Shown here: positions 9,017-18,690 of the stretch, piece after piece
How positions within the stretch are numbered: the stretch's first letter is position 1
Layout of the letters: each line of letters starts with the position of its first letter
Assembly: GCF_013373365.1 (NCBI RefSeq)
Contig: NZ_CP035925.1
Coordinates: 310,001 to 374,000 of the forward strand
DNA: 64,000 bases
Origin: Lentibacillus sp. CBA3610
Lineage (GTDB): Bacteria > Bacillota > Bacilli > Bacillales > Amphibacillaceae
Direction: 5' to 3'
Position numbers and translations under genes: made by a program
The notes under the pieces: model-generated
What the model was told of the DNA's origin: nothing
What the model saw: only the letters and a program-made list of their open reading frames with translations
Database searches by the model: none

Positions 9017-10898
9017 TAATGTCATTCGCAATAAGCGTCTGTATGCTGCTTATTTTTTTAGCAGTCTGTTTACAGTGATGGTTTTCTTTACATTTGCCAT
9101 TTTTGCTTTTCATCCTGCGTTCTTTGAAGGATTCTCTGAAGGATCGATCAGGTTCGAAGTATTGTATGGCATGTCAATCGCAGGCGGGATCATTTATGTT
9201 TTTTCCTTTTTCTTTGTGCTGTATTCGATGAGCTCATTTTTACAATCCCGGAAAAAGGAATTTGGTCTCTTGATGATGCAGGGGATGTCCACAAGGCAGA
9301 TTCGTTTGATGGTATTTATGGAAAATATGCTGATCGGCTTTTTCGCGACCTTAAGCGGGATTTTGCTGGGCCTTGTGTTTGCTAAGGCAATTCTTCTGCT
9401 TGCGGAAAATGTACTGGTGATTGATGAAACACTAAATTTCTATTTTCCATTGTGGGCCATTGTCGTAACGTTTGTGTCGTTTATTGTGCTTTTCTTGTTC
9501 ATTTCGCTGTTTGTCTCATTTATTCTCCGGACCCGGAAATTAGTCGATTTGATCAAGGGGGACAAACAGTCGAAAGGTGAACCGAAAGCGTCTGTCACGC
9601 TGGGGATTGTGGCTGCGGTGCTGCTTGCTGCCGGTTACGCTACGGCTCTGTATGTGAGAGGTCAGGGCGTTATCATTGCCATGCTGCCGGTTATTGTCGT
9701 GGTGGTAATTGGAACGTATTTATTGTTCACCCAGCTGAGTGTTTACGTGATCCGGCGGCTGAAGAGCAGCAAGGGTGTTTTTTGGCGGAAAACCAATATG
9801 GTGCTTTTCTCGGATCTGTCATTTCGGATGAAGGACAATGCCCGGACATTTTTCATGGTGGCGATTATTTCTACTGTTGCGTTTAGTGCGATTGGGTCGT
9901 TGTATGGGTTTCAGTCGTATTTGACCAAAGAAGTCAAAGACATGAATCCATATACGTATACGTACTCACCTTTTAAAGCGGATGAATCCCAGTTGCAGAA
10001 ACATAGCGAGACGGTTGATGAAACACTGAACAACTATGATGTTCAGGCTGAAAAGGCTTCAGTTGAATTGGATTATTTTGAAGTGGACAACAGCGGACGG
10101 CCACAAGTTTTGATTGCCAAAGAATCGGATTTTAATCGTTTTGCCGGGCTTCTTGGTGAGGAGAAAGTTGATGCAGGTGAAGGTGAAGCGATTGTCGTCT
10201 CGGATAGTTCAAAGATTTGGATAGGTGCATCACCAAAGGAACGACTGATGGATGTTCCGATTGGACTGGCGGGTGGACGGAACATTCAGCCGGAACGATT
10301 GATATCGACGGTTGTAATGCCTGAAATGTATTCCTATTATATTGTTGATGATGACACATTCGAATCGTTACCGGCACCAGTTGAAACAAAAACGCACATA
10401 GTCTGGCAGGCGACGGAAGGATCCGAGGATGCGATCATCGAAGCCGGGGGAATATTGCAGAATAAGTTCCAGCCAGGTTTATTCCAAGCGATTGATTATC
10501 AAATTTATACCATCAATAAGAGTTTTGGACCTGTATTGTTTATCGGTCTGTTTATCGGGATTGTGTTTTTTGTATCGGCCGGAAGCTTCCTGTATTTCCG
10601 GTTATACTCAGATCTTGACCAGGATAGGGCGAAGTTTAAGACGATTGCCAAAATGGGCTTAACCGAAAATGAACTGAAAAAAGTGATCAACCGTCAGACA
10701 GCGCTTCTGTTTTTTGCACCGATTGTTGTCGCTTTGATTCACGGAGCCGTTGCCCTGACCGCGCTGTCAAATTTATTTGATTACAATCTTGTCACCGAAT
10801 CGGCGATGGTGCTTGGTTCGTTTACACTGATCCAGATCACCTATTTCCTTGTTGTACGCTATTATTATACGAAGCAGATAAGAAGAGCAGTGTTATAG
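8991..10898 (+). CDS. bceB: ABC transporter permease, BceB-like
   Basis: A 635-residue FtsX-family permease: ten predicted membrane helices with a large outside domain of about 200 residues between helices 7 and 8 (roughly residues 315-525), the part that binds the peptide/lipid complex in BceB. It includes the conserved EFGLLMMQGMS coupling loop. GTG 8991 is six bases after GGGAGGGG; the ATG at 8985 touches that site. Last gene of the module. Length agrees with B. subtilis BceB/YxdM (about 620-650). Confidence 0.87.
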   Translation: MTFRQFAINNVIRNKRLYAAYFFSSLFTVMVFFTFAIFAFHPAFFEGFSEGSIRFEVLYGMSIAGGIIYVFSFFFVLYSMSSFLQSRKKEFGLLMMQGMSTRQIRLMVFMENMLIGFFATLSGILLGLVFAKAILLLAENVLVIDETLNFYFPLWAIVVTFVSFIVLFLFISLFVSFILRTRKLVDLIKGDKQSKGEPKASVTLGIVAAVLLAAGYATALYVRGQGVIIAMLPVIVVVVIGTYLLFTQLSVYVIRRLKSSKGVFWRKTNMVLFSDLSFRMKDNARTFFMVAIISTVAFSAIGSLYGFQSYLTKEVKDMNPYTYTYSPFKADESQLQKHSETVDETLNNYDVQAEKASVELDYFEVDNSGRPQVLIAKESDFNRFAGLLGEEKVDAGEGEAIVVSDSSKIWIGASPKERLMDVPIGLAGGRNIQPERLISTVVMPEMYSYYIVDDDTFESLPAPVETKTHIVWQATEGSEDAIIEAGGILQNKFQPGLFQAIDYQIYTINKSFGPVLFIGLFIGIVFFVSAGSFLYFRLYSDLDQDRAKFKTIAKMGLTENELKKVINRQTALLFFAPIVVALIHGAVALTALSNLFDYNLVTESAMVLGSFTLIQITYFLVVRYYYTKQIRRAVL

Positions 10899-11167
10899 TG
10901 CTCCTTTGCATTATATAGCTCATTTGAAACGGATATCATAAAGGAAGGTTATTTTGTTGGAACAAGCTGCGTTGATTATCGCTATGCGTCTTTTTTCTTA
11001 GCGGTTGTCATTTTGATAGGGAGTGTACTGAAGTTTGGATTTAATGGTTTTTCAATTAAAATAAGAGTTGCTAAAATATAGCTTAGTTTAATGGGGGTTT
11101 ATGCACTTTTTATATAATATTTTTGGTGTTAGCAAATTAACTAAATATAGTGTTGGTGGGACATGGG
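10899..11167 (+). other. Intergenic stretch with a possible broken small membrane peptide
   Basis: AAGGAAGG followed by TTG 10957 opens a 14-residue peptide that ends at 11001; a neighbouring frame continues with a hydrophobic run (ASFFLAVVILIGSVLKFGF) to a stop at 11081. One indel would join them into a small membrane protein of about 40 residues. I see no relative and no terminator, so this is only a possibility. Confidence 0.2.
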
Positions 11168-12018
11168 TCTGCCCCCGAGAGAACCCCTCTCTGACGTTCC
11201 AGCTGATTATGCACCGCGTTATGGCAGAGAAAACCCCTCTCTCTGACGTTCTAGCTAATTATGTGTTGCGTTATGGCAGAGAGAAGGCCCCTCTCTGACG
11301 TACCAGCTAATTATGTGTTGCGTTATGGCAGAGAGAAGGCCCCTCTCTGCCGTTTTAACTGATTATGTGCTGCGTTATGGCAGAGAGAAGGCCCCTCTCT
11401 GACGTTCTAGCTGATTATGTACCGCATTTGGTCAGAGAGAAGGCCTCTCTCTGCCGTTTTAGCTGATTATGTGCTGCATTTTGGCAGAGAGAAGGCCCCT
11501 CTCTGCCGTTTTAGCTGATTATGTGCTGCATTTTGGCAGAGAGAAGGCCCCTCTCTGACGTTCTAGCTAATTATGTACCGCATTTGGTCAGAGAGAAGGC
11601 CTCTCTCTGCCGTTTTAGCTGATTATGTGCTGCATTTTGGCAGAGAGAAGCCCTCTCTCTGCCGTTTTAACTGATTATGTGCTGCGTTATGGCAGAGAGA
11701 AGGCCCCTCTCTGACGTTCTAGCTGATTATGTACCGCATTTGGTCAGAGAGAAGGCCTCTCTCTGCCGTTTTAGCTGATTATGTGCTGCATTTTGGCAGA
11801 GAGAAGGCCTCTCTCTGCCGTTTTAACTGATTATGTGCTGCGTTATGGCAGAGAGAAGGCCCCTCTCTGACGTTCTAGCTGATTATGTACCGCATTTGGT
11901 CAGAGAGAAGGCCTCTCTCTGCCGTTTTAGCTGATTATGTGCTGCATTTTGGCAGAGAGAAGCCTTTTCTCTGACGTTTTAGCTGATTTCGTACTGCATT
12001 TGGGCAGAGAGAAATCCG
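11168..12018. repeat. TR52: 52-bp tandem array of hairpins
   Basis: Sixteen full units and a partial one, period 51-53 bases. Each unit holds an inverted repeat (for example GGCAGAGAG, seven-base loop, CTCTCTGCC) and an A/T-rich linker with a GATTATGTGCTGCAT-like core. From about 11379 the units follow a three-unit order (ends ACCGCATTT, then GTCAG-type, then GCGTTAT or GCATTTT), repeated four times, so there is a 156-bp higher-order unit. Lengths are not multiples of three and frames close quickly, so it is not a protein repeat. It fills nearly all the space between bceB and fumC. Confidence 0.9.
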
Positions 12019-12093
12019 GACCTGCCCATTTGCCCCACTTTTTGTTACAATAAGGTCAGTTAGTTTATATTTATACATAGGGAGGCAACAGAT

Positions 12094-13479
12094 ATGGACT
12101 ACCGGATTGAAAAAGATACACTAGGTGAAATGAAAGTTCCTGCCGATAAGTACTGGGGGGCACAGACACAGCGAAGCAAACAGAATTTCCCGATTGGCGG
12201 CGAAAAGATGCCAATTGAAGTTATCAGGGCATTTGCAATTCTTAAAAAAAGTGCTGCCAAGGCGAACAGCGATCTCGGCTTATTGGACAAGAAGAAAGCA
12301 GAGGCAATTGCTTATGCCGCTGATCAGATAGTTGACGGTAAGCTTGACGAACACTTTCCGTTGGTTGTTTGGCAGACCGGAAGCGGAACCCAGTCCAATA
12401 TGAATGTGAATGAAGTTATTGCATATGTCGGTACAGAATGGCTGAAAGAGCAGGGCAGTGAGGTGACGCTGCATCCGAATGATGATGTCAATAAATCCCA
12501 AAGCTCTAACGACACCTATCCGACAGCTATGCATATTGCTTTCGTTTTAAAATTGGAAGATCATGTTCTGCCTGCTGTAAAAACACTCAAAAATACCATG
12601 AATGAAAAGATGGAAGCCTTTCAGGAAGTGGTCAAAATTGGCCGCACACACTTACAGGATGCGACACCTCTGACATTGGGGCAGGAAATCAGCGGCTGGC
12701 ATCGCATGCTGGAAAAATCAGAGACGATGATTTCTGAAAGCCTTGACTATGTCAGGGACTTGGCGATCGGCGGTACTGCTGTCGGGACAGGCCTGAATGC
12801 CCATCCTGATTTTTCAGAAGCCGTGACAAAAGCCATCATTGAAGAAACCGGCAAAACCTTTAAATCCGCACCGAATAAATTTCATGCCTTAACAAGCCAT
12901 GACGATGCGGTTCATGTTCATGGTGCGTTGAAAGGCCTTGCAGCTGATTTGATGAAAATTGCCAATGATGTGCGCTGGCTGGCAAGTGGCCCACGCTCAG
13001 GCATTGGTGAAATCACCATACCGGCAAATGAGCCTGGAAGTTCGATTATGCCCGGAAAAGTCAATCCGACACAGCCTGAAGCAGTTACGATGGCAACAAC
13101 ACAAGTGATGGGAAATGATGCGGCAATCGGATTTGCGGCCAGTCAGGGTAATTTTGAACTGAATGTGTTCAAACCGGTTATTGCCTATAACTTCCTGCAA
13201 TCATGTCAATTGCTGGAAGACGCTATGCTTTCATTTGATGAGCGTTGTGTAAAAGGCATCGAACCAAACCTTGAACAAATTGAAAAATACTTACGTGATT
13301 CGTTAATGCTGGTCACTGCTTTAAATCCGCATATTGGTTATGAAAATGCAGCCAAAATTGCTAAAAAAGCATTTGAGGACGATACGACCCTTAAAGAAGC
13401 TGCCATTGAACTTGAATTGCTGAGCGAAGAGGAATTTGAAAAATACGTGAATCCGAAAGAAATGACATATCCGAAATAA
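12094..13479 (+). CDS. fumC: Class II fumarate hydratase
   Basis: A 461-residue fumarase C. It hydrates fumarate to malate in the TCA cycle, in the cytoplasm, as a homotetramer without iron-sulphur cluster. Visible signatures: [29 protein letters not shown] and the superfamily signature [16 protein letters not shown] lies eight bases before ATG 12094. Monocistronic, with the TR52 array upstream and a good terminator downstream. Length equals that of the B. subtilis enzyme within a residue or two. Confidence 0.97.
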   Translation: MDYRIEKDTLGEMKVPADKYWGAQTQRSKQNFPIGGEKMPIEVIRAFAILKKSAAKANSDLGLLDKKKAEAIAYAADQIVDGKLDEHFPLVVWQTGSGTQSNMNVNEVIAYVGTEWLKEQGSEVTLHPNDDVNKSQSSNDTYPTAMHIAFVLKLEDHVLPAVKTLKNTMNEKMEAFQEVVKIGRTHLQDATPLTLGQEISGWHRMLEKSETMISESLDYVRDLAIGGTAVGTGLNAHPDFSEAVTKAIIEETGKTFKSAPNKFHALTSHDDAVHVHGALKGLAADLMKIANDVRWLASGPRSGIGEITIPANEPGSSIMPGKVNPTQPEAVTMATTQVMGNDAAIGFAASQGNFELNVFKPVIAYNFLQSCQLLEDAMLSFDERCVKGIEPNLEQIEKYLRDSLMLVTALNPHIGYENAAKIAKKAFEDDTTLKEAAIELELLSEEEFEKYVNPKEMTYPK

Positions 13480-13485
13480 TACTAA

Positions 13486-13520
13486 AAAGCTCACTATCTG
13501 ATTAGGTAGTGAGCTTTTTT
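13486..13520. terminator. fumC terminator
   Basis: AAAAGCTCACTA and TAGTGAGCTTTT form a stem of at least eleven pairs, seven bases after the stop, followed by T residues. Confidence 0.9.
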
Positions 13521-13643
13521 ATCAACCAACCAGTTAACGTTGCTAATGCTGCCGCTTCCCGTATATAAGCAACAATTACCAGCGATATTTCATGATAAGT
13601 TTTCGGGATCTGTTCACAATAATGCGTACAGGAGGTGATAGAC

Positions 13644-13850
13644 ATGGCAAATAACAATAGCGGAAACTCAAACCAGCTAGTTGTTCCTGGCGCAGAACAA
13701 GCTCTAAACCAAATGAAAACTGAAATTGCATCAGAGTTTGGTGTTAACTTGGGCGCTGACACGACTTCCCGTGCAAACGGTTCTGTCGGTGGTGAAATTA
13801 CCAAACGACTTGTTCAATCAGCTCAATCTCAATTCAGTGGACAACAATAA
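13644..13850 (+). CDS. Alpha/beta-type small acid-soluble spore protein
   Basis: A 68-residue SASP. It coats and protects DNA in the dormant spore and is cut by the GPR protease at germination; the GPR site TEIASEFGV and the DNA-binding region [13 protein letters not shown] are both present. ATG 13644 is five bases after GGAGGTGA; the in-frame GTG at 13635 lies inside that site and is rejected. Expected to be made in the forespore under SigG. It shows that the organism forms endospores. Several paralogs are usual per genome, so no specific letter is given. Confidence 0.93.
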   Translation: MANNNSGNSNQLVVPGAEQALNQMKTEIASEFGVNLGADTTSRANGSVGGEITKRLVQSAQSQFSGQQ

Positions 13851-13894
13851 TAATGAATGGCCTCACGAGGGGATAAACCCCCATTACTAAAGAG

Positions 13895-13926
13895 TAGAGG
13901 GAAGTTTCAAAGCTTCCCTCTATTTT
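13895..13926 (+). terminator. SASP gene terminator
   Basis: TAGAGGGAAG and CTTCCCTCTA pair around an eight-base loop and run into TTTT. Confidence 0.85.
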
Positions 13927-13990
13927 AATATCCAAATACATTGGTATTTTTTGCATTTAATTGGATTTTATACTAAATCAATGTTCTTCG

Positions 13991-15087
13991 TTACCTGATT
14001 CTTTTTTCTGTTTCCGGATCAAAGAAAAGTGCTTTGTTCATGTCAAAGGCAAGCTCGATTTGTTCGCCGCCGGTAATATCAGAGCGTGAATCAACGCGTG
14101 CAACAAAGTCTTGTTCATTGAATTTCGAGTAAAGGTAGGACTCAGCACCCATAAGCTCTGCAACTTCGATCATTGCGGTTATTTTTGTATCAGGTGATGC
14201 TTCAATGAAAGCAGGCTCATCATGAATATCTTCAGGACGTATCCCCAAGGTCAGGTCCTTATCGACATATCCTTGATCGCGAAGTGTCTTCATTTTGCCT
14301 TCAGGAACTTTTATCTTCGTTTCGTCACTTACAAAGAAGCCATCTTCCAATGTTCCGGTTATGAAGTTCATCGATGGTGAGCCGATAAAACCGCCTACGA
14401 AAATATTTTCCGGTTGGTCATATACTTCTTTTGGAGCACCTACTTGCTGAATAATACCATCTTTCATGACGACCAGCCGTGTCGCCATTGTCATTGCTTC
14501 TGTCTGATCGTGTGTAACATAAATCGTTGTTGTTTGCAGCCGCTGATGCAGTTTCTGAATTTCCGCACGCATTTGTACACGCAGTTTGGCATCGAGATTG
14601 GATAGTGGTTCGTCCATTAAGAAGACTTTTGCGTCACGGACAATTGCCCGGCCTAAAGCAACACGTTGCCGCTGCCCGCCGGATAATGCTTTTGGTTTGC
14701 GATCCAAATAGCCTTCCAAGCCTAAAATATTAGCAGCGTTTTGAACCCGCTGTTCAATTTCGTCTTTTTTGAATTTCCGGAGTTTTCAATCCAAAGCCAT
14801 GTTTGTCATAAACATTCATGTGCGGATAGGAGGGCATAGTTTGAAAACCATTGCGATATCACGGTCTTTTGTGCGATATCATTCATTCGTTTGTCGTCAA
14901 TGTATATCCCATCAGTTATTTCTCCAATTCCTGCCAATTCATCCCGTAAAAGTGGTTGATTTCCACAGCCGGATGGACCGACAAAAACAATGAATTCCTT
15001 GTCAGTAATATCCAAATTAAAGTCATCAACGGCAGGGACGTTTTTGTCGTATACTTTTTGGATACTTTCCATTCGCATTTCAGCCAT
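13991..15087 (-). pseudogene. MsmX/UgpC-type sugar ABC ATPase, frame-disrupted
   Basis: The gene begins at ATG 15087 behind GAGGAGAG and reads MAEMRMESIQKVYDKN..., the N-terminus of MsmX-type ATPases that energise several sugar importers. The Walker A region is damaged (GPSGCG then NQPLL in place of KSTTL), the stretch 14720-14990 needs several frame changes to recover the family sequence, and from 14719 down to 13991 the frame is intact again ([22 protein letters not shown]-like end). At least four indels lie in about 300 bases. Either true decay or poor sequence. If real, carbohydrate ABC importers would depend on a second copy elsewhere. Confidence 0.8.
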
Positions 15088-15106
15088 TTTTTCTCTCCTC
15101 TCAATA

Positions 15107-15120
15107 TGTAAGCGGTTTAT
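15107..15120 (+). promoter_or_regulatory. Weak cre-like site upstream of the MsmX-like gene
   Basis: TGTAAGCGGTTTAT matches the CcpA consensus TGWNANCGNTNWCA except for the last two bases. It lies about 20 bases upstream of the start codon, where catabolite control of a sugar ATPase would be plausible. The match is too weak to be sure. Confidence 0.3.
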
Positions 15121-15261
15121 AAGTTCATTTTAGTTAATTGGAGGAGGCTTCGTAAATGGTAATCATGCACAAAGAAAACAAGCCATTTTGTGCACATTGT
15201 TATTTTTCAAAAAAATGATGAGTCAGTATCACGGTGAAAAGCCGGATCTTAACTGGCGCAA

Positions 15262-15328
15262 ATATCCGATTCTGTTCAACTAACATTCAGCGGAAAAAAC
15301 CGCTCCACTGAATGAAGTTTCACTTTAT
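15262..15328 (-). repeat. REP-A copy (proximal hairpin only)
   Basis: CATTCAGCGG and CCACTGAATG arms with an A-rich loop, then GTTGAAC and GAATCGGAT in the minus orientation. It overlaps the end of the damaged PucR-type gene and supplies its stop codon. Confidence 0.75.
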
Positions 15329-16191
15329 CATCCGTAAGGCCAGGTAAACAGTCACTGCCTGGTGGAATTCGCGTATTTCGATACCTGTTTTTCCTTGAAT
15401 TTGTTCAAGGCGGTATTGCAGGCTTGTTCCGGTGGAGATATAGCTCTTTGGCGGTGACGGATACATTTATTACACGTGATAAAACGTTTCAATTGTTTGA
15501 GAAGTTCATCATCATCTGCCGTATCGGCTAGAACAGTCTGAACAAAGTCAGCCCGAAAATCATTTTCCGCTTGGTCAATAAGTATATAGGGGAGAGCTTC
15601 AAGATAGTTGACGACAGCCTTATCGGAATATTTGCCAGCGATTTCGGCACCTTTTATCAGTGTTTGATACCCTTTTCCTGCTTCTGATAATGACGTTAAA
15701 AAAGGTCCAACGAAAAAGTGCAGATTAACGGACAGATCACTCATAAAGACGTCAATAATCGCTTCATATGAAATAGGGTCATCAGGGTTTTCCTCAACAA
15801 TAACCCCTTCATGATCATTTTCCCACAGTACGGGCACCTGTTTTGCGAAAAATTCATTTACTGCCTCTTTAAATAATGATGGTTTAATCTGATCCGGTTG
15901 AAAAGAAAAGTAAATAAAGCGTATGTATCGGCTTGTCATCACTGTTGTGTTTCGTTGCCGATGTTATGTATGCCAAGCTTTTTCCTCAGGTGTGATTGCC
16001 GGCGTAAATATATTATGAGGCCGCAAAAACGTACTTAACAACTGGACATCTTTGCCTGTCAGTTCTTTTTGATGGACGCCAATCAGCTCACTATCCATTG
16101 TCATAAACCACCTGTAGTTATCTTTCTCATTTTCAGTTATATCTTGATATAAAATTAGTGTAGAAAAAATTTTGCGCAATTGGTCTATCAT
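15320..16191 (-). pseudogene. PucR/CdaR-type helix-turn-helix regulator, frame-disrupted
   Basis: Read across shifts, the product starts MIDQLRKIFSTLILYQ (ATG 16191, AGAGG site) and ends in a helix-turn-helix of the PucR C-terminal type, pieces of which sit in different frames (TAKELYLHRN, LQYRLEQIQGKTGIEIREF, HQAVTVYLALR). Breaks lie near 15964-15950 (two) and 15400-15470 (two or more). Such proteins are sensory transcription regulators of metabolite-uptake genes; the ligand is unknown. The last codons run into a REP-A element that provides the stop. Confidence 0.7.
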
Positions 16192-16345
16192 AAAAATGCC
16201 TCTTTTCCTGGTACTTTTTTCATTATACCAGTGTATAGGAGGTGAAAACATCAATTTTTGCATTTTCTGGCCTTTTTCCTAAAGGTATACAGTGGTTGAA
16301 ACGTCTGTTATAGTAAGTTTAGACGAAAATGAAGGAGGATCTATC

Positions 16346-16708
16346 GTGTCTAATATTTATGATAGTGCATATGATTTAGAAAAAGCAATTCGCAGCAGTG
16401 ATGAATTCAAAGGCTTAAAAGAAGCGTATGATGCCGTAATGGCTGATGAATCCACAAAGAAAATGTTTGATAACTTCCGGAATACACAAATGCAATTACA
16501 GGAAAAACAAATGCAAGGTCAGGAAATTTCCGAAGAAGAAGTTGAAGAAGCCCGCAATGTTGTTGAGCTAGTGCAGCAGCAGGAGGATATCTCCAAATTA
16601 ATGGAAGAAGAACAGCGTCTGAATGTTGTCATTAATGACGTGAGCCGTATTATTACAAAACCGTTAGAAGAGTTATATGGTAATCCGGAAGAAGAATCAA
16701 ATGAATAA
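16346..16708 (+). CDS. yheA: YheA/YmcA family protein (YlbF superfamily)
   Basis: A 120-residue all-helical protein of the Com_YlbF superfamily, close to B. subtilis YheA along its length (AYDLEKAIRSSDEFKGLK, EEEVEEARNVVELVQQ, EEQRLNVVINDVS). Paralogs YlbF and YmcA take part in biofilm, competence and sporulation control with YaaT and RNase Y; YheA itself has no settled role. Start is GTG 16346, seven bases after GGAGGATC, giving the family length; the upstream in-frame codons have no ribosome binding site. Cytosolic. Terminator follows. Confidence 0.88.
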   Translation: MSNIYDSAYDLEKAIRSSDEFKGLKEAYDAVMADESTKKMFDNFRNTQMQLQEKQMQGQEISEEEVEEARNVVELVQQQEDISKLMEEEQRLNVVINDVSRIITKPLEELYGNPEEESNE

Positions 16709-16719
16709 ATACTAACACG

Positions 16720-16750
16720 CTCCCGCAGTCTCATGTACTGCGGGAGTTTT
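16720..16750 (+). terminator. yheA terminator
   Basis: CTCCCGCAG and CTGCGGGAG with a nine-base loop, then TTTT. Confidence 0.88.
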
Positions 16751-16816
16751 ACTTATTGGGAAATATAGTGGTATTTTTAGTAAGATAAGTAAGTATAAAT
16801 TTCGTATGGCATTTTC

Positions 16817-16901
16817 AATCCGGAAATCGGCTAACTCGCCGATTTCTACCAATCCGACCTCCGACCTCTGGCATCTGAAAAGACGCGTCAGCGTTTTTTC
16901 T
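16817..16901 (+). repeat. REP-B copy upstream of yhaR
   Basis: GAAATCGGC, six-base loop, GCCGATTTC, then CCAATCCGACCT, CTGGCATCTGAAA, and GCGTTTTTTC at the end. Same order as the copies at 28.8 and 49.1 kb. The end hairpin and T run could act as a terminator. Confidence 0.8.
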
Positions 16902-16981
16902 AGGATAACTTAGGAACAAAAGAAGGATTTTTAACAAGAATCGCGAATTATGTCATGTATAAATTATTGGAAGAGGTTGAT

Positions 16982-17755
16982 ATGATGAGTACTGTATTAC
17001 TGGAGAGCAAAAATAATGTCTCTTATATTTATTTAAACCGGCCTGGTCGGTATAACGCCATGGACGGGGACATGCTGAAGGAATTGAGTAATGTGTTGGA
17101 TCAAGTCGAGCAAAACGATGATAAAGTTGTCATTTTAAGCGGAAAAGGAAAGGCGTTTTCCGCAGGCGGTGATATTGGTATGATGACTGATTTAGCAGGA
17201 AATGATTATTATAAAGAGGTCATGGAGCAAATTGAAAACGCTGTCCTGAAATTATATACGATGCCTAAAATTGTAATTTCAGCCATTCACGGGTCTGCTG
17301 CCGGATTGGGGTTAAGTCTTGCGCTAACAGCCGACTATGTTGCAGCTCATCAGGAAGCCAAATTAGGCATGCTGTTTATTGGTATTGGACTGGCACCGGA
17401 TGGCGGCGGACATTTTTGGGTGCGTGAGCGTCTGGGGACACAGCGCGCAAAGCAGTTCATTTGGGGTAAACAGCAAGTTAAGGGAACGGAAGCTGAAACA
17501 ATGGGGCTTGTCGATTTCCTGAGTGAAACGGACGTTACAGAACAGGCCGCACAAATGGCTGAGCAAATACTGGCTTCACCAATTAATTCCATGCTAAAAA
17601 CGAAAAAAATTTATCATGATCATAATATCGACACACTTAAATCCTATTTAAAAGCAGAACGGCAAACACAGTGGGAGCTTCTGCAGACCAAAGATCATCG
17701 GGAAGGTGTGCAGGCGTTCCGGGAAAAGCGTCAACCCGTGTTTAAGGGTATATAG
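16982..17755 (+). CDS. yhaR: Enoyl-CoA hydratase/isomerase family protein
   Basis: A 257-residue crotonase-fold protein: oxyanion-hole segments AFSAGGDIGMM (residues 61-71) and HGSAAGLGLSLAL, typical of enoyl-CoA hydratases and isomerases, with the trimer-forming helical C-terminus. The best relative by position and length is B. subtilis YhaR. The catalytic Glu pair of true hydratases is only partly kept (APDGGGHFWVRERLG), so exact chemistry is open. Start ATG 16982, five bases after GAAGAGG; ATG 16985 is equally possible. A REP-B element lies just upstream. Acts in the cytoplasm on acyl-CoA. Confidence 0.85.
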   Translation: MMSTVLLESKNNVSYIYLNRPGRYNAMDGDMLKELSNVLDQVEQNDDKVVILSGKGKAFSAGGDIGMMTDLAGNDYYKEVMEQIENAVLKLYTMPKIVISAIHGSAAGLGLSLALTADYVAAHQEAKLGMLFIGIGLAPDGGGHFWVRERLGTQRAKQFIWGKQQVKGTEAETMGLVDFLSETDVTEQAAQMAEQILASPINSMLKTKKIYHDHNIDTLKSYLKAERQTQWELLQTKDHREGVQAFREKRQPVFKGI

Positions 17756-17999
17756 TAAGCCCTCTCACTATTAATATCGAATATGGCGTTAAAAAGGTGG
17801 CTTTAATTTAAAATTTTATCATACATGTATGGCAATTAGTCCCACACTTCAAAACGTTAAGATTATATAAAAAAGAAAAAGTGGGACAGCTGCCAAGCCG
17901 ATCATTCAGTTGAGAAAACCATTCCGCTGAATGCTTTTCGCTGACTGTACGCCCCTGTTGTCTGTTTCGTTTCGATTATATTAGTGAGAGACCGTTTTA
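17756..17999. other. Intergenic region with degenerate REP-A and a long hairpin
   Basis: GTCCCACACTT and AAGTGGGAC could close a large loop, and CATACATGTATG is a 12-base palindrome. At 17904-17941 CATTCAG ... CCGCTGAATG is a degenerate REP-A hairpin. No coding potential. Confidence 0.4.
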
Positions 18000-18185
18000 C
18001 TAGCGATGAAACAAGACCAGTTTTGCTTCCGGTGAGACACAGCGGTGGGTATACTCACCGTATCCTTCTTCGTCGAGTCGCGCTTGACCAACTTTTTCCG
18101 CTTCATGATTGTCACTTGCTTCAAAAGACTCGTTAAGCAATCTTTCTCCGGTTTTATCAAAAACAGTTAAAAAATACGTTTTCAT
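18000..18185 (-). CDS. yhzD: YhzD-like small protein
   Basis: A 61-residue cytosolic protein that follows B. subtilis YhzD closely by eye: KTYFLTVFDKTGERLLNESFEA, EAEKVGQARLDE, YTHRCVSPEAKLVLFHR. Function unknown. ATG 18185 follows GGGGGA by about eight bases. Monocistronic on the minus strand between yhaR and the GbsR-like gene, which keeps the neighbourhood of the B. subtilis yha cluster. Confidence 0.85.
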   Translation of the reverse strand: MKTYFLTVFDKTGERLLNESFEASDNHEAEKVGQARLDEEGYGEYTHRCVSPEAKLVLFHR

Positions 18186-18634
18186 AAGTGTGAGTCCCCC
18201 TTAAGATAATTTTAGCTGTATTTTGATTCAAACATATCATAAAAGCGGAACCAAGAGAAGGATTTCCTGTAAACATATATTCGCTTAAGGAGTTTGTTAT
18301 AATGGTGACAGGTAAGAATGAATTCAAAGAAGCTGCAGGTCATGTTATTTCAACAGAATCAGCAAATTCTGTTCGCATTCCGTAAATATTAATGATAAAC
18401 TATTTTCAGGTTAGAACAAAGGCGTAGATGCTGTATATACAAAGGACGGCCGGCTAAAACGACACACTCTGTGCCAACACCGGCATAATCTGTGTGCCGA
18501 AGTCCCGGGAATCAGCGAATCGATGCTGCCTTATCGTATTGTGGTAAGGAAGATTTCACCGGTTGCCGGGCGTTAGAGCCGGACTTCGTTTAGTTCACTT
18601 TGTAACCATGGTAAATACTGCTTTAATTCTAAAC
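18186..18634. other. Intergenic stretch without a convincing gene
   Basis: AAGGAG followed by ATG 18302 opens a 27-residue peptide ending at 18385. A further plus-strand stretch around 18420-18480 reads KGVDAVYTKDGRLKRHTL in one frame without a start. These may be remnants of one decayed gene, but I recognise nothing. Confidence 0.25.
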
Positions 18635-18656
18635 TTTTTACCTCGTTTGGTAAAAA
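18635..18656. promoter_or_regulatory. Inverted repeat upstream of the GbsR-like gene
   Basis: TTTTTACC, six bases, GGTAAAAA: a perfect eight-base inverted repeat ending about 22 bases before the ribosome binding site. GbsR-family repressors bind inverted repeats in such places, so an autoregulatory operator is plausible. Confidence 0.45.
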
Positions 18657-18690
18657 CCAACCTCTTATAAAAGTGTATGGAGGGATTCCA

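Noticed and set aside
11168..12018. CRISPR array
   Set aside because: Units are repeated over their whole length with no unique spacers, the hairpin is inside each unit, and no cas gene is near.
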